61,254 nucleotides of DNA, taken from the NCBI RefSeq assembly GCF_002019595.1, contig NZ_KV917370.1, forward strand, positions 1-61,254. Direction: 5' to 3'. The DNA is from Priestia abyssalis (lineage in GTDB: Bacteria; Bacillota; Bacilli; Bacillales; Bacillaceae_H). Shown here one piece after another: positions 52,483 to 61,254 of this stretch; position 1 is the first letter of the stretch; each line of letters begins with the position of its first letter. The notes below the pieces were generated by a model. That model saw only the letters and a list, made by a program, of their open reading frames with translations. It was not told where the DNA came from and made no database searches. The position numbers and the translations under genes are program-made.

Positions 52483-52920
52483 ATGCGTACAACTTTCATG
52501 GCTAAAGCGAACGAAGTAGAACGTAAATGGTACGTTGTAGACGCTGAAGGTAAAACTTTAGGTCGTCTTGCAAGCGAAGTCGCTTCAATCTTACGCGGTA
52601 AACATAAACCAACTTATACACCACATGTAGACACTGGTGATCATGTAATTATTCTTAATGCTTCAAAAATCGAATTGACAGGTAAAAAATTAACTGACAA
52701 AATTTATTACCGTCACAGCCAACACCCAGGTGGTTTGAAACAACGTACTGCTTTAGAAATGCGTACAAACTACGCTGAAAAAATGCTTGAACTAGCTATT
52801 AAAGGAATGCTTCCAAAAAATAGCTTAGGTCGTCAAATGTTCAAAAAATTACATGTGTATGCTGGCGCTACACATCCACATGAAGCTCAAAAACCAGAAG
52901 TTTACGAACTTCGCGGATAA
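52483..52920 (+). CDS. rplM: 50S ribosomal protein L13
   Basis: Early assembly protein of the large subunit. 145 aa, MRTTFMAKANEVERKWYVVDAEGK onward, with the family GMLPKNSLGRQMFKKLHVYAG. TTAGGAGGGAAAC precedes the ATG. Likely represses its own mRNA through the leader. Confidence 0.97.
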   Translation: MRTTFMAKANEVERKWYVVDAEGKTLGRLASEVASILRGKHKPTYTPHVDTGDHVIILNASKIELTGKKLTDKIYYRHSQHPGGLKQRTALEMRTNYAEKMLELAIKGMLPKNSLGRQMFKKLHVYAGATHPHEAQKPEVYELRG

Positions 52921-52940
52921 TCAAAGAGGAGGGAATCACT

Positions 52941-53333
52941 TTGGCACAGGTACAATATTACGGCACAGGCCGTCGTAAAAGCTCTGTTGCACGTGTACGT
53001 TTAGTACCAGGTAACGGACGCATTGTTATTAACGATCGTGAAATTGAAAACTATATCCCATTTGCTGCATTACGAGAAGTTGTAAAACAACCTCTTGTTG
53101 CAACTGAAACTACAGGTAGCTACGATATCTTAGTAAACGTAAAAGGTGGCGGATATACTGGTCAAGCTGGCGCTATTCGCCATGGTATTGCTCGCGCTTT
53201 ACTACAAGCTGACCCTGAGTACCGTTCAACTTTAAAACGTGCTGGTTTATTAACTCGTGACGCTCGTATGAAAGAACGTAAAAAATACGGTCTTAAAGGC
53301 GCTCGTCGTGCACCTCAGTTCTCAAAACGTTAA
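52941..53333 (+). CDS. rpsI: 30S ribosomal protein S9
   Basis: Head protein whose C-terminal tail touches P-site tRNA. 130 aa ending ARRAPQFSKR. TTG start after AGAGGAGGGAA; gives MAQVQYYGTGRRKSS. Confidence 0.97.
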   Translation: MAQVQYYGTGRRKSSVARVRLVPGNGRIVINDREIENYIPFAALREVVKQPLVATETTGSYDILVNVKGGGYTGQAGAIRHGIARALLQADPEYRSTLKRAGLLTRDARMKERKKYGLKGARRAPQFSKR

Positions 53334-53344
53334 TTACGATTTTC

Positions 53345-53377
53345 AAAACCTCGGCCATTTGGTCGAGGTTTTTTTAT
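53345..53377 (+). terminator. Intrinsic terminator 1 after rpsI
   Basis: AAAACCTCGGCC pairs with GGTCGAGGTTTT (loop ATTT) and runs into TTTTTATTT. Confidence 0.9.
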
Positions 53378-53384
53378 TTCTAGA

Positions 53385-53418
53385 AAACTGGAGCTTTTTA
53401 AAAGCTTCAGTTTTTTTC
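53385..53418 (+). terminator. Intrinsic terminator 2 after rpsI
   Basis: AAACTGGAGCTTTT pairs with AAAAGCTTCAGTTT, followed by TTTTT. It lies eight bases after the first terminator, giving tandem termination of the rplM-rpsI transcript. From 53419 to 53568 I see no gene or clear promoter. Confidence 0.85.
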
Positions 53419-53568
53419 TAGTATGAAGATTTTGAATGCTTCTCTCGACTAAACAAGTACTTGAACGGGTTTTGTTCCCCTCATATTTTGCCAGTGGAAC
53501 TTTCGAAGGAGAAACGCATGAGAAAAAGAAACACGTAAAAAATAGGGGAAAGGGGGCGCTAGGTTATT

Positions 53569-54012
53569 ATGAGCATTGTAACAAGCTTAAAGGACAAAAG
53601 AAGAGAGAAACAGATGAGCTATGAGCGAAAAATGCTGCGGGAGTTATCCTTGGATGTTCTTCGAAAAAAAATAAGGGCCTATTTTGAACCTTTATTTTCA
53701 AGAGACAAGGAGTGGAAAATGTCATTGGAAGAAGGGTGTATGGATATTGCGATAGAAGCCTTTTTACTAGGAGCGCATTTTAGCCGTTTCGGCTTTTATG
53801 GGGAATCCTTACACCTTGTGAAAAAAAGGTGTAAGGAAGAGGAAAAGCTTCTGATTGATGCTTTATACGATTATTTGTGTTTTTGGTCGCCATTGGGTGA
53901 TAGGGATTTTTATCAAGAGAGCATTTATTATACATGTGAACAATACGTACAAGATTGGTGGGAAGAAGGCTTTCAAAAAGGGGAAAAACGATATCGTTTA
54001 CGTCTTCATTAA
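53569..54012 (+). CDS. ybaK: Conserved hypothetical protein, YbaK/DUF2521 family
   Basis: 147-aa soluble protein of unknown function, related along its length to the Bacillus protein found between rpsI and cwlD (start MSIVTSLKDKRREKQ, C-terminal WWEEGFQKGEKRYRLR). It is rich in charged and aromatic residues, with no signal peptide or catalytic motif that I recognise. The ATG follows AAAGGGGGC. An upstream frame at 53436 is not believable as a gene. Confidence 0.8.
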   Translation: MSIVTSLKDKRREKQMSYERKMLRELSLDVLRKKIRAYFEPLFSRDKEWKMSLEEGCMDIAIEAFLLGAHFSRFGFYGESLHLVKKRCKEEEKLLIDALYDYLCFWSPLGDRDFYQESIYYTCEQYVQDWWEEGFQKGEKRYRLRLH

Positions 54013-54080
54013 AAACTAATCATAAATCCCTTTCTTGTCCCATATAGAGATAATAGGACAGGGCAAGCTGGGGGGATGAA

Positions 54081-54788
54081 ATGAGACCATTTAAAGCATT
54101 ATTATTTATAGTAGGAATCACCTTGTTGTTTTTCATTGTTCAATATGAAATATGGGATAAAAACTCTTGGAATTCTTGGAATTTACCATTAAGCGGAAAG
54201 ATTATTGTGTTGGATCCTGGACATGGTGGTCCTGATGGAGGTGCAGTAGGGGGAGAAACATTGGAGAAAGACGTTGCGCTAAATATTGCTCTTTTCACAA
54301 AAGATTATTTACAAGAGCAAGGGGCTCTTGTCATTTTAACAAGAGAAGATGACCGGGATTTGGCTAATGAAGAAACGAAGAAGATAAGCCGGAGAAAGGT
54401 TGAAGATTTAAAGAAGAGACTGGAAATCATTAATGAATCCCAAGCTGATTTATATTTAAGTATCCACTTGAATGCTATTCCATCTCCTCAATGGCGAGGA
54501 GCTCAAACATTTTTTAATGGATCTTTGGAGGAAAATGAGGCTGTTGCGAAAATTATTCAAGCAGAGTTAAAAAATAGTCTGGAAAATACTTCAAGAGAAG
54601 CGAAAGTTATTCAAGGAATTTATCTTGTCAAACATGCTAAAATCCCTGGAGCTTTAGTTGAGGTGGGGTTTTTATCTAATATAAATGAACGAAGCTTACT
54701 TCAAACAGAAGAATACCAAAAGAAAATAGCGGAGTCCATGTATAGAGGCATTAATCGATATTTTACAGAGCAAACATCTCCAAAATAA
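54081..54788 (+). CDS. cwlD: CwlD, N-acetylmuramoyl-L-alanine amidase (germination cortex)
   Basis: Sporulation amidase that, with PdaA, makes muramic-delta-lactam in spore cortex so that germination enzymes can recognise it. 235 aa: an N-terminal membrane anchor or signal (about 5-25) and an Amidase_3 domain with zinc ligands in LDPGHGGPDGGA, the Glu after GGETLEKD, and SIHLNA; C-terminal catalytic Glu in GALVEVGFLSN. The ATG follows GGGGGGATG. Confidence 0.95.
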   Translation: MRPFKALLFIVGITLLFFIVQYEIWDKNSWNSWNLPLSGKIIVLDPGHGGPDGGAVGGETLEKDVALNIALFTKDYLQEQGALVILTREDDRDLANEETKKISRRKVEDLKKRLEIINESQADLYLSIHLNAIPSPQWRGAQTFFNGSLEENEAVAKIIQAELKNSLENTSREAKVIQGIYLVKHAKIPGALVEVGFLSNINERSLLQTEEYQKKIAESMYRGINRYFTEQTSPK

Positions 54789-54798
54789 GGAGATGTTT
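54772..54798 (+). terminator. Hairpin over the cwlD stop codon
   Basis: Perfect 10-bp arms AAACATCTCC and GGAGATGTTT enclose AAAATAA, which contains the cwlD stop. Only CGTGTTTC follows, so termination would be weak. Confidence 0.5.
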
Positions 54799-54800
54799 CG

Positions 54801-54816
54801 TGTTTCACATGAAACA
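54801..54816 (+). promoter_or_regulatory. parS-like site (one mismatch) for ParB/Spo0J
   Basis: TGTTTCACATGAAACA differs at one position from the parS consensus TGTTNCACGTGAAACA. It is intergenic, between cwlD and salA, in an origin-proximal region where Bacillus parS sites cluster. Binding by Spo0J is inferred. Confidence 0.6.
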
Positions 54817-54882
54817 TTGGAGAAAGCATACCATTTCTAGTTGAAGGAGGGCTCTCTATCAGCATCCTAAAAAGAAGTGTGG

Positions 54883-54888
54883 TATACT
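54883..54888 (+). promoter_or_regulatory. Candidate extended -10 promoter of salA
   Basis: TGGTATACT gives a TG extension before TATACT (54883-54888), 37 bases ahead of the salA start. No good -35 is present. Confidence 0.4.
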
Positions 54889-54924
54889 AAAGGTTGTAAA
54901 CGAATTCAATGGGTGGTGGGAGAT

Positions 54925-55995
54925 ATGTTAACAGAAGATAAAGTATATTCTTTATTAAATGAGTTAAGAGATCCTTTTTTACATAAAACGCTCAAAGAAA
55001 CAGGAGCTCTTAAAGAAGTAACTGTCAAAGAAGAAAAAGGTCATGTCAGCGTGAAAATTGCTCTTGCCAAAACCGGAACATCTGAACAATTGCAATTTCA
55101 AGAACGTGTTGTCCATACATTGAAAGAAGCGGGAGCTCATACAGTAGGGTTACGTTTCATTGAGCTTTCTCCTGAGGAATTAGCCCAATTTAAGGCTGAG
55201 ATTCCAAGTGCTGCACCGAATAACCTCTTGACTAATGCCGGTTCTACTCACTTTCTTGCAATCGCCAGTGGGAAAGGGGGCGTTGGAAAATCAACGGTTT
55301 CTGTCAATTTAGCTGTAGCTTTAGCGAGGTTAGGTAAAAAAGTTGGCTTAATTGACGCCGATATTTATGGTTTTAGTGTGCCGGATATGATGGGAGTTAC
55401 AAAAAGGCCTGTTGTTCAAGGAGAAAAAATTATTCCTGTAGAGCGATTCAATGTAAAAGTCATTTCTATGGGATTCTTTGTAGAAGATAATTCCCCTGTC
55501 ATTTGGAGAGGACCAATGCTTGGAAAAATGTTGACAAGCTTCTTTACAGAAGTGGAGTGGGGAGAACTTGATTATTTGCTGTTAGATTTACCGCCTGGAA
55601 CTGGAGATGTAGCTTTAGATGTCCACTCTATGCTGCCAAGCTGCAAAGAAGTGATCGTGACAACCCCTCATCCTACTGCGGCTTTTGTAGCAGCTAGAGC
55701 AGGAGCAATGGCGATTAAAACAAATCACGAAGTCATCGGTGTTGTAGAGAATATGTCTTACTTTGAAAGTAAAGTGACAGATGAAAGGGAATACGTGTTC
55801 GGGAAAGGTGGAGGCGAAAAACTAGCGGATGAACTCCAAACAGATCTTCTAGGACAATTACCATTGCAGCAACCGGACTGGAATGAAGAAGATTTTGCTC
55901 CATCTGTTTATGGCGAGGATCATAGACTAGGTCAAATTTATTTAGAGATTGCAGAAAAATTAACGAAGAAGTGTGAAAAAACCATTCATAATTAA
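54925..55995 (+). CDS. salA: SalA/Mrp P-loop ATPase
   Basis: Mrp-type ATPase; in B. subtilis SalA represses scoC, while relatives carry Fe-S clusters. 356 aa: N-terminal MIP18-like domain (about 1-95), then a deviant Walker A SGKGGVGKST and Walker B DYLLLDLPPGTGD. The frame opens at 54877, but GGTGGGAG before the ATG at 54925 and the start MLTEDKVYSLL fit better. The choice between a regulator and Fe-S carrier role is not decided by sequence. Confidence 0.92.
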   Translation: MLTEDKVYSLLNELRDPFLHKTLKETGALKEVTVKEEKGHVSVKIALAKTGTSEQLQFQERVVHTLKEAGAHTVGLRFIELSPEELAQFKAEIPSAAPNNLLTNAGSTHFLAIASGKGGVGKSTVSVNLAVALARLGKKVGLIDADIYGFSVPDMMGVTKRPVVQGEKIIPVERFNVKVISMGFFVEDNSPVIWRGPMLGKMLTSFFTEVEWGELDYLLLDLPPGTGDVALDVHSMLPSCKEVIVTTPHPTAAFVAARAGAMAIKTNHEVIGVVENMSYFESKVTDEREYVFGKGGGEKLADELQTDLLGQLPLQQPDWNEEDFAPSVYGEDHRLGQIYLEIAEKLTKKCEKTIHN

Positions 55996-56332
55996 AAGCA
56001 ACTTTTGTGAACATATTTGTTTTTGAATAGTTTTTAGGGTGCCAAGGACATGTTGATAAAAGTAAGTCATTATCAGTGCCTTTCTTGTTCAAATAATAAT
56101 ATAGAAAAGTAATTACTTCTACGGTACTTCTTAAAACAGTCGCAACTATAAATAAGAAAAGCAGGATGAAAATGGTCATCCTGCTTGATGCGATGAGTTT
56201 AACAAGCTTTTGTATAGTGTTTAGTAATTATATTTAGTTACATGACTTTAAAATTTAGCGGGAACATAGGCTGCACTTTTTACTGCGAAGTTTACGTAGT
56301 AAAAAGTGCCCTTCTTTTGTTCAGGTATCTCT
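55996..56332. other. Intergenic region between convergent salA and gerD
   Basis: No gene is seen in these 337 bases. They hold the gerD terminator (56155-56186) and a further hairpin with 15-base arms GCACTTTTTACTGCG and CGTAGTAAAAAGTGC (56273-56287, 56295-56309, one G-T pair). On the plus strand this second hairpin is followed by CCTTCTTTTG, so it may end salA. The rest is AT-rich. Confidence 0.6.
56155..56186 (-). terminator. Intrinsic terminator of gerD
   Basis: AAGCAGGATG and CATCCTGCTT (56177-56186 and 56159-56168) form a perfect 10-bp stem. Read on the minus strand it is followed by TTCTTATTT. Confidence 0.8.
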
Positions 56333-56944
56333 TTATTTTTCTTCTTGAGAACCGCCTTCTTCTTCACTGCCTTTTTGCTGCTCTTTATTACCTTGCTCAA
56401 CTTCTTCTGCGGCTTTTAGTAATAAATCTTGGATTTTTGCTTTGTACAGCGGGCTTTCAAAAGTTTCAGTCATAATTTTTTGGATATGACTACGATATTC
56501 TTGGCTTTTTAAAACCGTTAACATTTGCTTTTCCATTTCAGGATTTTGAAATAGTTCAATTAACGATTTTTGAAAATCAGGATCTTTCATAAGTTGTTTA
56601 ATTATTTTCTCTTGTTCTTTTTGGAGACTCTTCGCAAAGCTTTCGGCAAATTTTGGATCTTCAAAAATCTTTTTCCAAAATTCACTTCCTTTTTCAGATG
56701 TCAGTGTATTTTGAATGGTGTCTTTCACAATAGCCTGATCCATGATTAACTGCTGCTTAACTTCTTCTTCATTCATGACTTGCTCGATTGCTTTTTTACC
56801 TTCGTCTGTCTTGAGAATATCGACAACCATCTTTTTAGTTTGATCATAATCCATGCGCTGGGTTTCTTGTTCTGCTGGCGCGCATGAAGTGAAGATGAGT
56901 AACGAAAGACTTGCATACAAGAGGAGCAATAGCCATTTTTTCAT
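56333..56944 (-). CDS. gerD: Spore germination lipoprotein GerD
   Basis: Inner-membrane lipoprotein that clusters nutrient germinant receptors. About 203 aa: lipoprotein signal peptide MKKWLLLLLYASLSLL with the lipobox cysteine in FTSCAP (about residue 21), then a helical domain (about 40-170) and an acidic, Gln/Glu/Lys-rich tail. The reading frame is open to 57019, but AAAGGAAGGAGC precedes the ATG at 56944. A sigma-G-type promoter lies upstream, fitting forespore expression. Confidence 0.94.
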   Translation of the reverse strand: MKKWLLLLLYASLSLLIFTSCAPAEQETQRMDYDQTKKMVVDILKTDEGKKAIEQVMNEEEVKQQLIMDQAIVKDTIQNTLTSEKGSEFWKKIFEDPKFAESFAKSLQKEQEKIIKQLMKDPDFQKSLIELFQNPEMEKQMLTVLKSQEYRSHIQKIMTETFESPLYKAKIQDLLLKAAEEVEQGNKEQQKGSEEEGGSQEEK

Positions 56945-56982
56945 TACAAAAGCTCCTTCCTTTAAAGAAATATGCCTAATCT

Positions 56983-57012
56983 TAATATGAAGTAATCTAA
57001 AAAAAATATGCA
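56983..57012 (-). promoter_or_regulatory. Sigma-G (forespore) type promoter of gerD
   Basis: On the minus strand TGCATA (57012-57007), 17 bp, CATATTA (56989-56983). These fit the sigma-G consensus TGMATA and CATACTA with one mismatch. It lies 38 bases before the gerD start. Confidence 0.65.
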
Positions 57013-57048
57013 CGAACAAAACATCTAGATTTTAAATAAAACGGTTGG

Positions 57049-57054
57049 TACAAT
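57049..57054 (+). promoter_or_regulatory. Candidate extended -10 promoter of kbaA
   Basis: TGGTACAAT gives a TG extension and TACAAT (57049-57054), 40 bases before the kbaA GTG. There is no clear -35. Confidence 0.35.
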
Positions 57055-57094
57055 TTAAACAACTATGAAAAATGAACAGTTGGGGGATTACAGT

Positions 57095-57736
57095 GTGAAC
57101 AGTCGAAATTGGGTTCGTTTATTCCTTTCCACGCTTCTTCTTGGAGGGATTAGCACAGCAATTACAGGTTTTATTGTGCGTTGGGATAAGTATGGGTCGT
57201 TATTTTTCTCGATAGATATAATGGGTATTTTATCTGTGATCATTCTTTTATTTGGAGTAGGCCTTATTTTTAGTATTATTAGCCAGATGGGCTTTTTTGC
57301 TTATTTGACGATTCACCGTTTTGGGTTGGGGATTTTCCGTTCCGTTTCTCTTTGGAATGCGGTGCAAATAATCTTGATTATCTTCGTCCTGTTTGACCTT
57401 GTGTATTTTCGATATCGTTTTTTTGCGCAGCCGGGAGAAAATTTCATCTCTTATGTGTTAGTAGCCCTGAGTATTTTAATAATTGGAATAGCGGTAGCTT
57501 ATATAAGAAAAGCAAATGCTAACAATGAAACCTTTGTGCCGGCTTTATTTTTTATGACAGTTGTTACGATAATCGAATGGGTTCCTGCTCTGCAAATCAA
57601 TGATAGAAATTGGTTATATCTCATGTTGTTCCCATTGTTGGTTTGTAATGCATATCAACTGCTTGTTCTGCCTAAATTAATTGCTCGTAGTCAGACGGGA
57701 AAAAAAGCAGCCTCACAAGTGACAAAGTCAAAATAG
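57095..57736 (+). CDS. kbaA: KbaA, KinB-signalling activator of sporulation
   Basis: Integral membrane protein that in B. subtilis is required for the KinB branch of the sporulation phosphorelay. About 213 aa with about six hydrophobic segments (starting near residues 10, 40, 60, 90, 130 and 160). The ATG at 57065 lacks a ribosome binding site; TGGGGGAT lies seven bases before the GTG at 57095, giving MNSRNWVRLFLSTLL, the family start. Divergent from gerD and convergent with pdaB. Confidence 0.87.
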   Translation: MNSRNWVRLFLSTLLLGGISTAITGFIVRWDKYGSLFFSIDIMGILSVIILLFGVGLIFSIISQMGFFAYLTIHRFGLGIFRSVSLWNAVQIILIIFVLFDLVYFRYRFFAQPGENFISYVLVALSILIIGIAVAYIRKANANNETFVPALFFMTVVTIIEWVPALQINDRNWLYLMLFPLLVCNAYQLLVLPKLIARSQTGKKAASQVTKSK

Positions 57737-57742
57737 AAGTAT

Positions 57743-57793
57743 AAAAAAGCTGATTGGAAAGCATAAGTTTCTTGCTTTCCAATCAGCTTTTGA
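57743..57793. terminator. Bidirectional terminator between kbaA and pdaB
   Basis: A perfect 19-bp stem (57745-57763 with 57773-57791, loop TAAGTTTCT). The minus strand reads into TTTTTTAT, giving a strong pdaB terminator; the plus strand has CTTTTGATGTTATTT for kbaA. Confidence 0.9.
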
Positions 57794-57795
57794 TG

Positions 57796-58564
57796 TTATT
57801 TAACTTCATTACTCTTTACGTTGGTATTTGAAATTAATTCGGAAACAGTAATATTTTTTAGTCGTTGGTCTTTCATTTCTTCTACAATGAGGGGAATGGC
57901 TTTTTGTGTTTGTTGAACAGAATCAGAAGCATGCAAAAGTATAATGTCACCGCCATCCATCTTTTCTGTGACATTCTGAACGATTCTATCAACACCCGGA
58001 TTAACCCAATCTTGGGAGTTAATACTCCAATGTACAACGGTGTAACCTAAACTATCTGCTATTTTTAAAACCTCAAGATTGAACTGCCCAGATGGCGGCC
58101 GTAATAATTCAATGTTTTTGACACCTAAGGCATCAAACACTTTCTTAGATTGAGCCAAGTCTTGACGAATTTTATTGTTTTCGAGTTCTGTATAATCTTT
58201 ATAGTTGTAGCCCATTGTTCCAATTTCGTGGCCATCATCTTGTATTCTTTTTACAATATCCGGATGTCTTTCAGCCCAAGAAGCGGAAAGGAAAAAAGTG
58301 GCGTTCTTAATGTTAGCGGCTTTTAGCTCGTCTAAGATAAGAAGTGGTTTTTCATCCCCCCCAGCTTATATCAAAGGTCAATGAGAGCTTGTTATGCTGC
58401 TGCTCATTTTTGTAGATAGCTTTAGGCTCATCTTTGGTTGAAAAAACAGGAATCCTCATGATATTGCTTTCCATAAATAAAAAAGTACCCGTAAATAAAG
58501 CAGCAACAAAGATAATAATAAGCTGTTTGAAGCGTTTCGCTTTTGTGACATAGAAAAAATTCAT
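57796..58564 (-). pseudogene. pdaB: Polysaccharide deacetylase-family sporulation protein PdaB, frameshifted
   Basis: PdaB is needed for late spore stability. The N-terminal piece (58564-58352) holds a membrane anchor (about residues 14-31) and ends FDISWGG, stop. The rest, in another frame from 58361 down to 57796, reads GDEKPLLILDELK..., HPDIVKRIQDDGHEIGTMGYNYKDYTEL, LRPPSGQFN and LLHASDS. A run of seven G (58362-58356 on the minus strand) is one base too long; with six G the protein is continuous, about 256 aa. Either a true pseudogene or an error in the run. Confidence 0.88.
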
Positions 58565-58702
58565 ATATTCCTCCTTGAATAATTAGTACTTGTCTAAATT
58601 TTATGTTGGTTTTTTTTTATTCATAACAAACTTGGTCATTTGTTTATAAAAAAATGAATAAGAGGAAATAATGAAATTCAAAAATATTTTTGAGGTGAAA
58701 TT

Positions 58703-58915
58703 TTGATAGGGATATTACTGAATGAAAAACAGCAAAAAGAGTTAGAAAGCTTATTAAATAAAGAAATCAAAAGCCTTTCGGTCAGTCAATATGGAAAAAA
58801 GCATAGGCCAATCGTTGAAAGAGGATTATGGGAGAAACAAGAGATTTTATACAGCCTTTTGCGCCTTATTAGACAAAAAGAAAAAAACAAAAAAGATATT
58901 GACTCTAAAAGATAG
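58703..58915 (+). CDS. Small conserved hypothetical protein (70 aa)
   Basis: TTG start, 8 bases after GAGGTG. The sequence MIGILLNEKQQKELESLLNKE...VERGLWEKQEILYSLLRLI resembles the short helical proteins of bacilli with the pattern L...ELE.LI.RE...V..A..E....L..L.RR. The function is unknown and there is no signal or membrane segment. It is charged and predicted to be all-helical. It lies alone between pdaB and the rRNA promoter. Confidence 0.55.
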   Translation: MIGILLNEKQQKELESLLNKEIKSLSVSQYGKKHRPIVERGLWEKQEILYSLLRLIRQKEKNKKDIDSKR

Positions 58916-58971
58916 AAGTGATACATTAATAAACGTCGCTGATGAATGCGACAGTAAGTTGAGAAAAAACA

Positions 58972-58999
58972 TTGACATTTAATGTGTCAATGTGATAAA
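58972..58999 (+). promoter_or_regulatory. rRNA operon promoter
   Basis: Perfect TTGACA (58972-58977), 16 bp, GATAAA (58994-58999) with a TG extension (TGT). A 7-bp inverted repeat ATTGACA/TGTCAAT (58971-58977, 58985-58991) overlaps the -35. It lies about 100 bases before mature 16S. Confidence 0.6.
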
Positions 59000-59024
59000 T
59001 TGAAAAAGTCGCTTAAAGACAGAA

Positions 59025-59063
59025 ATGAACTTTGAAAACTGAACAAAACAAAAAACGTCAACG
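59025..59063 (+). promoter_or_regulatory. 16S leader with boxA-like motif and processing-stem left arm
   Basis: GAACTTTGAAAACTGAAC resembles the Bacillus rRNA boxA/leader motif. AAAACTGAACAAAAC (59035-59049) and CGTCAACG (59056-59063) are complementary to GTTTTGTTCAGTTTT (60680-60694) and CGTTGACG (60668-60675) after 16S, forming the long RNase III processing stem. Confidence 0.75.
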
Positions 59064-59095
59064 TTAATTCTATTTTATTATGAGCAAGTCAAACA

Positions 59096-60941
<1,846 letters not shown>

Positions 60942-61254
60942 GGTTAAGTTAGAAAGGGCGCACGGTGGATGCCTTGGCACTAGGAGCCGATGAAGGACGG
61001 GACTAACACCGATATGCTTCGGGGAGCTGTAAGTGAGCTTTGATCCGGAGATTTCCGAATGGGGAAACCCACTGTTCGTAATGGAACAGTATCTTTATCT
61101 GAATACATAGGATATTGATGGCAGACCCGGGGAACTGAAACATCTAAGTACCCGGAGGAAGAGAAAGCAATTGCGATTTCCTGAGTAGCGGCGAGCGAAA
61201 CGGAATTAGCCCAAACCAAGAGGCTTGCCTCTTGGGGTTGTAGGACACTCTATA
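60942..61254 (+). rRNA. rrl: 23S ribosomal RNA, 5' part
   Basis: Begins GGTTAAGTTAGAAAGGGCGC as in Bacillus 23S and continues to the end of the window through CTTGGCACTAGGAGCCGATG. About 313 nt of about 2930 are present. Confidence 0.97.

Noticed and set aside
53436..53624. Open frame of 62 codons before ybaK
   Set aside because: No ribosome binding site at its start, overlaps ybaK in another frame, and the composition is not protein-like.
58598..58627. Sporulation sigma-factor promoter for pdaB on the minus strand
   Set aside because: CATAAAAT and a TGAATA/TTATGAA are present, but the spacing fits neither the sigma-G nor the sigma-E consensus well.

Overview
The window is a low-GC Gram-positive, endospore-forming chromosome segment from the family Bacillaceae (Bacillus sensu lato). 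The evidence is the gene order (ctsR-mcsA-mcsB-clpC, radA-disA, sigH, rif and str operons, S10-spc-alpha cluster, ecf-truA-rplM-rpsI, cwlD-salA-gerD-kbaA-pdaB), the sporulation and germination genes sigH, cwlD, gerD, kbaA and pdaB, strong AGGAGG ribosome binding sites with frequent GTG and TTG starts, and a Bacillus-type 16S rRNA. The order matches the origin-proximal right arm of Bacillus subtilis almost gene for gene. I cannot name the species.

Layout. 1-160: 3' end of one rRNA operon (5S plus terminator). 300-5020: CtsR-controlled protein-quality operon. 5050-10040: radA, disA, a PIN/TRAM membrane protein, ispD and ispF. 10050-16380: gltX, a cysteine T-box, cysE-cysS-mrnC-rlmB-rae1, then sigH. 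16383-16647: a MITE-like repeat. 16680-21340: rpmG, secE, nusG, the L11-L1 and L10-L7/L12 genes with their leader RNAs, a decayed second copy of the repeat, and a methyltransferase gene. 21330-33760: rpoB, rpoC, ybxF, rpsL, rpsG, fusA, tuf. 33800-48990: the S10-spc-alpha ribosomal protein cluster with secY, adk, map, infA and rpoA. 49070-53420: ECF transporter module, truA, L13 leader, rplM-rpsI. 53570-58920: ybaK, cwlD, salA, gerD (minus), kbaA, pdaB (minus, frameshifted) and a small unknown gene. 58970-61254: promoter, leader, complete 16S, spacer without tRNA, and the first ~313 nt of 23S of a second rRNA operon in the same orientation.

How it works together. Most of the window makes and controls the translation and transcription machinery: about 30 ribosomal proteins, the three main RNA polymerase subunits, NusG, EF-G, EF-Tu, IF-1, two tRNA synthetases, rRNA and tRNA modification enzymes, and SecE/SecY. 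Much control appears to be at the RNA level: a Cys-specific T-box, L10 and L13 leaders, an S10 leader, two candidate L1 sites that imitate the 23S L1 site, a possible attenuator before nusG, and competing hairpins before rpoA and rpsS.

I see no phage, CRISPR, toxin-antitoxin or other accessory island, and no obviously new multi-gene system. The non-routine signals are small: a dead KOW-domain gene between map and infA, a G-run frameshift in pdaB, a 16S copy with six C substitutions at positions normally conserved, a one-mismatch parS-like site after cwlD, the 265-bp terminal-inverted-repeat element with its decayed copy, and inverted repeats that overlap the -35 boxes of several promoters for translation genes.
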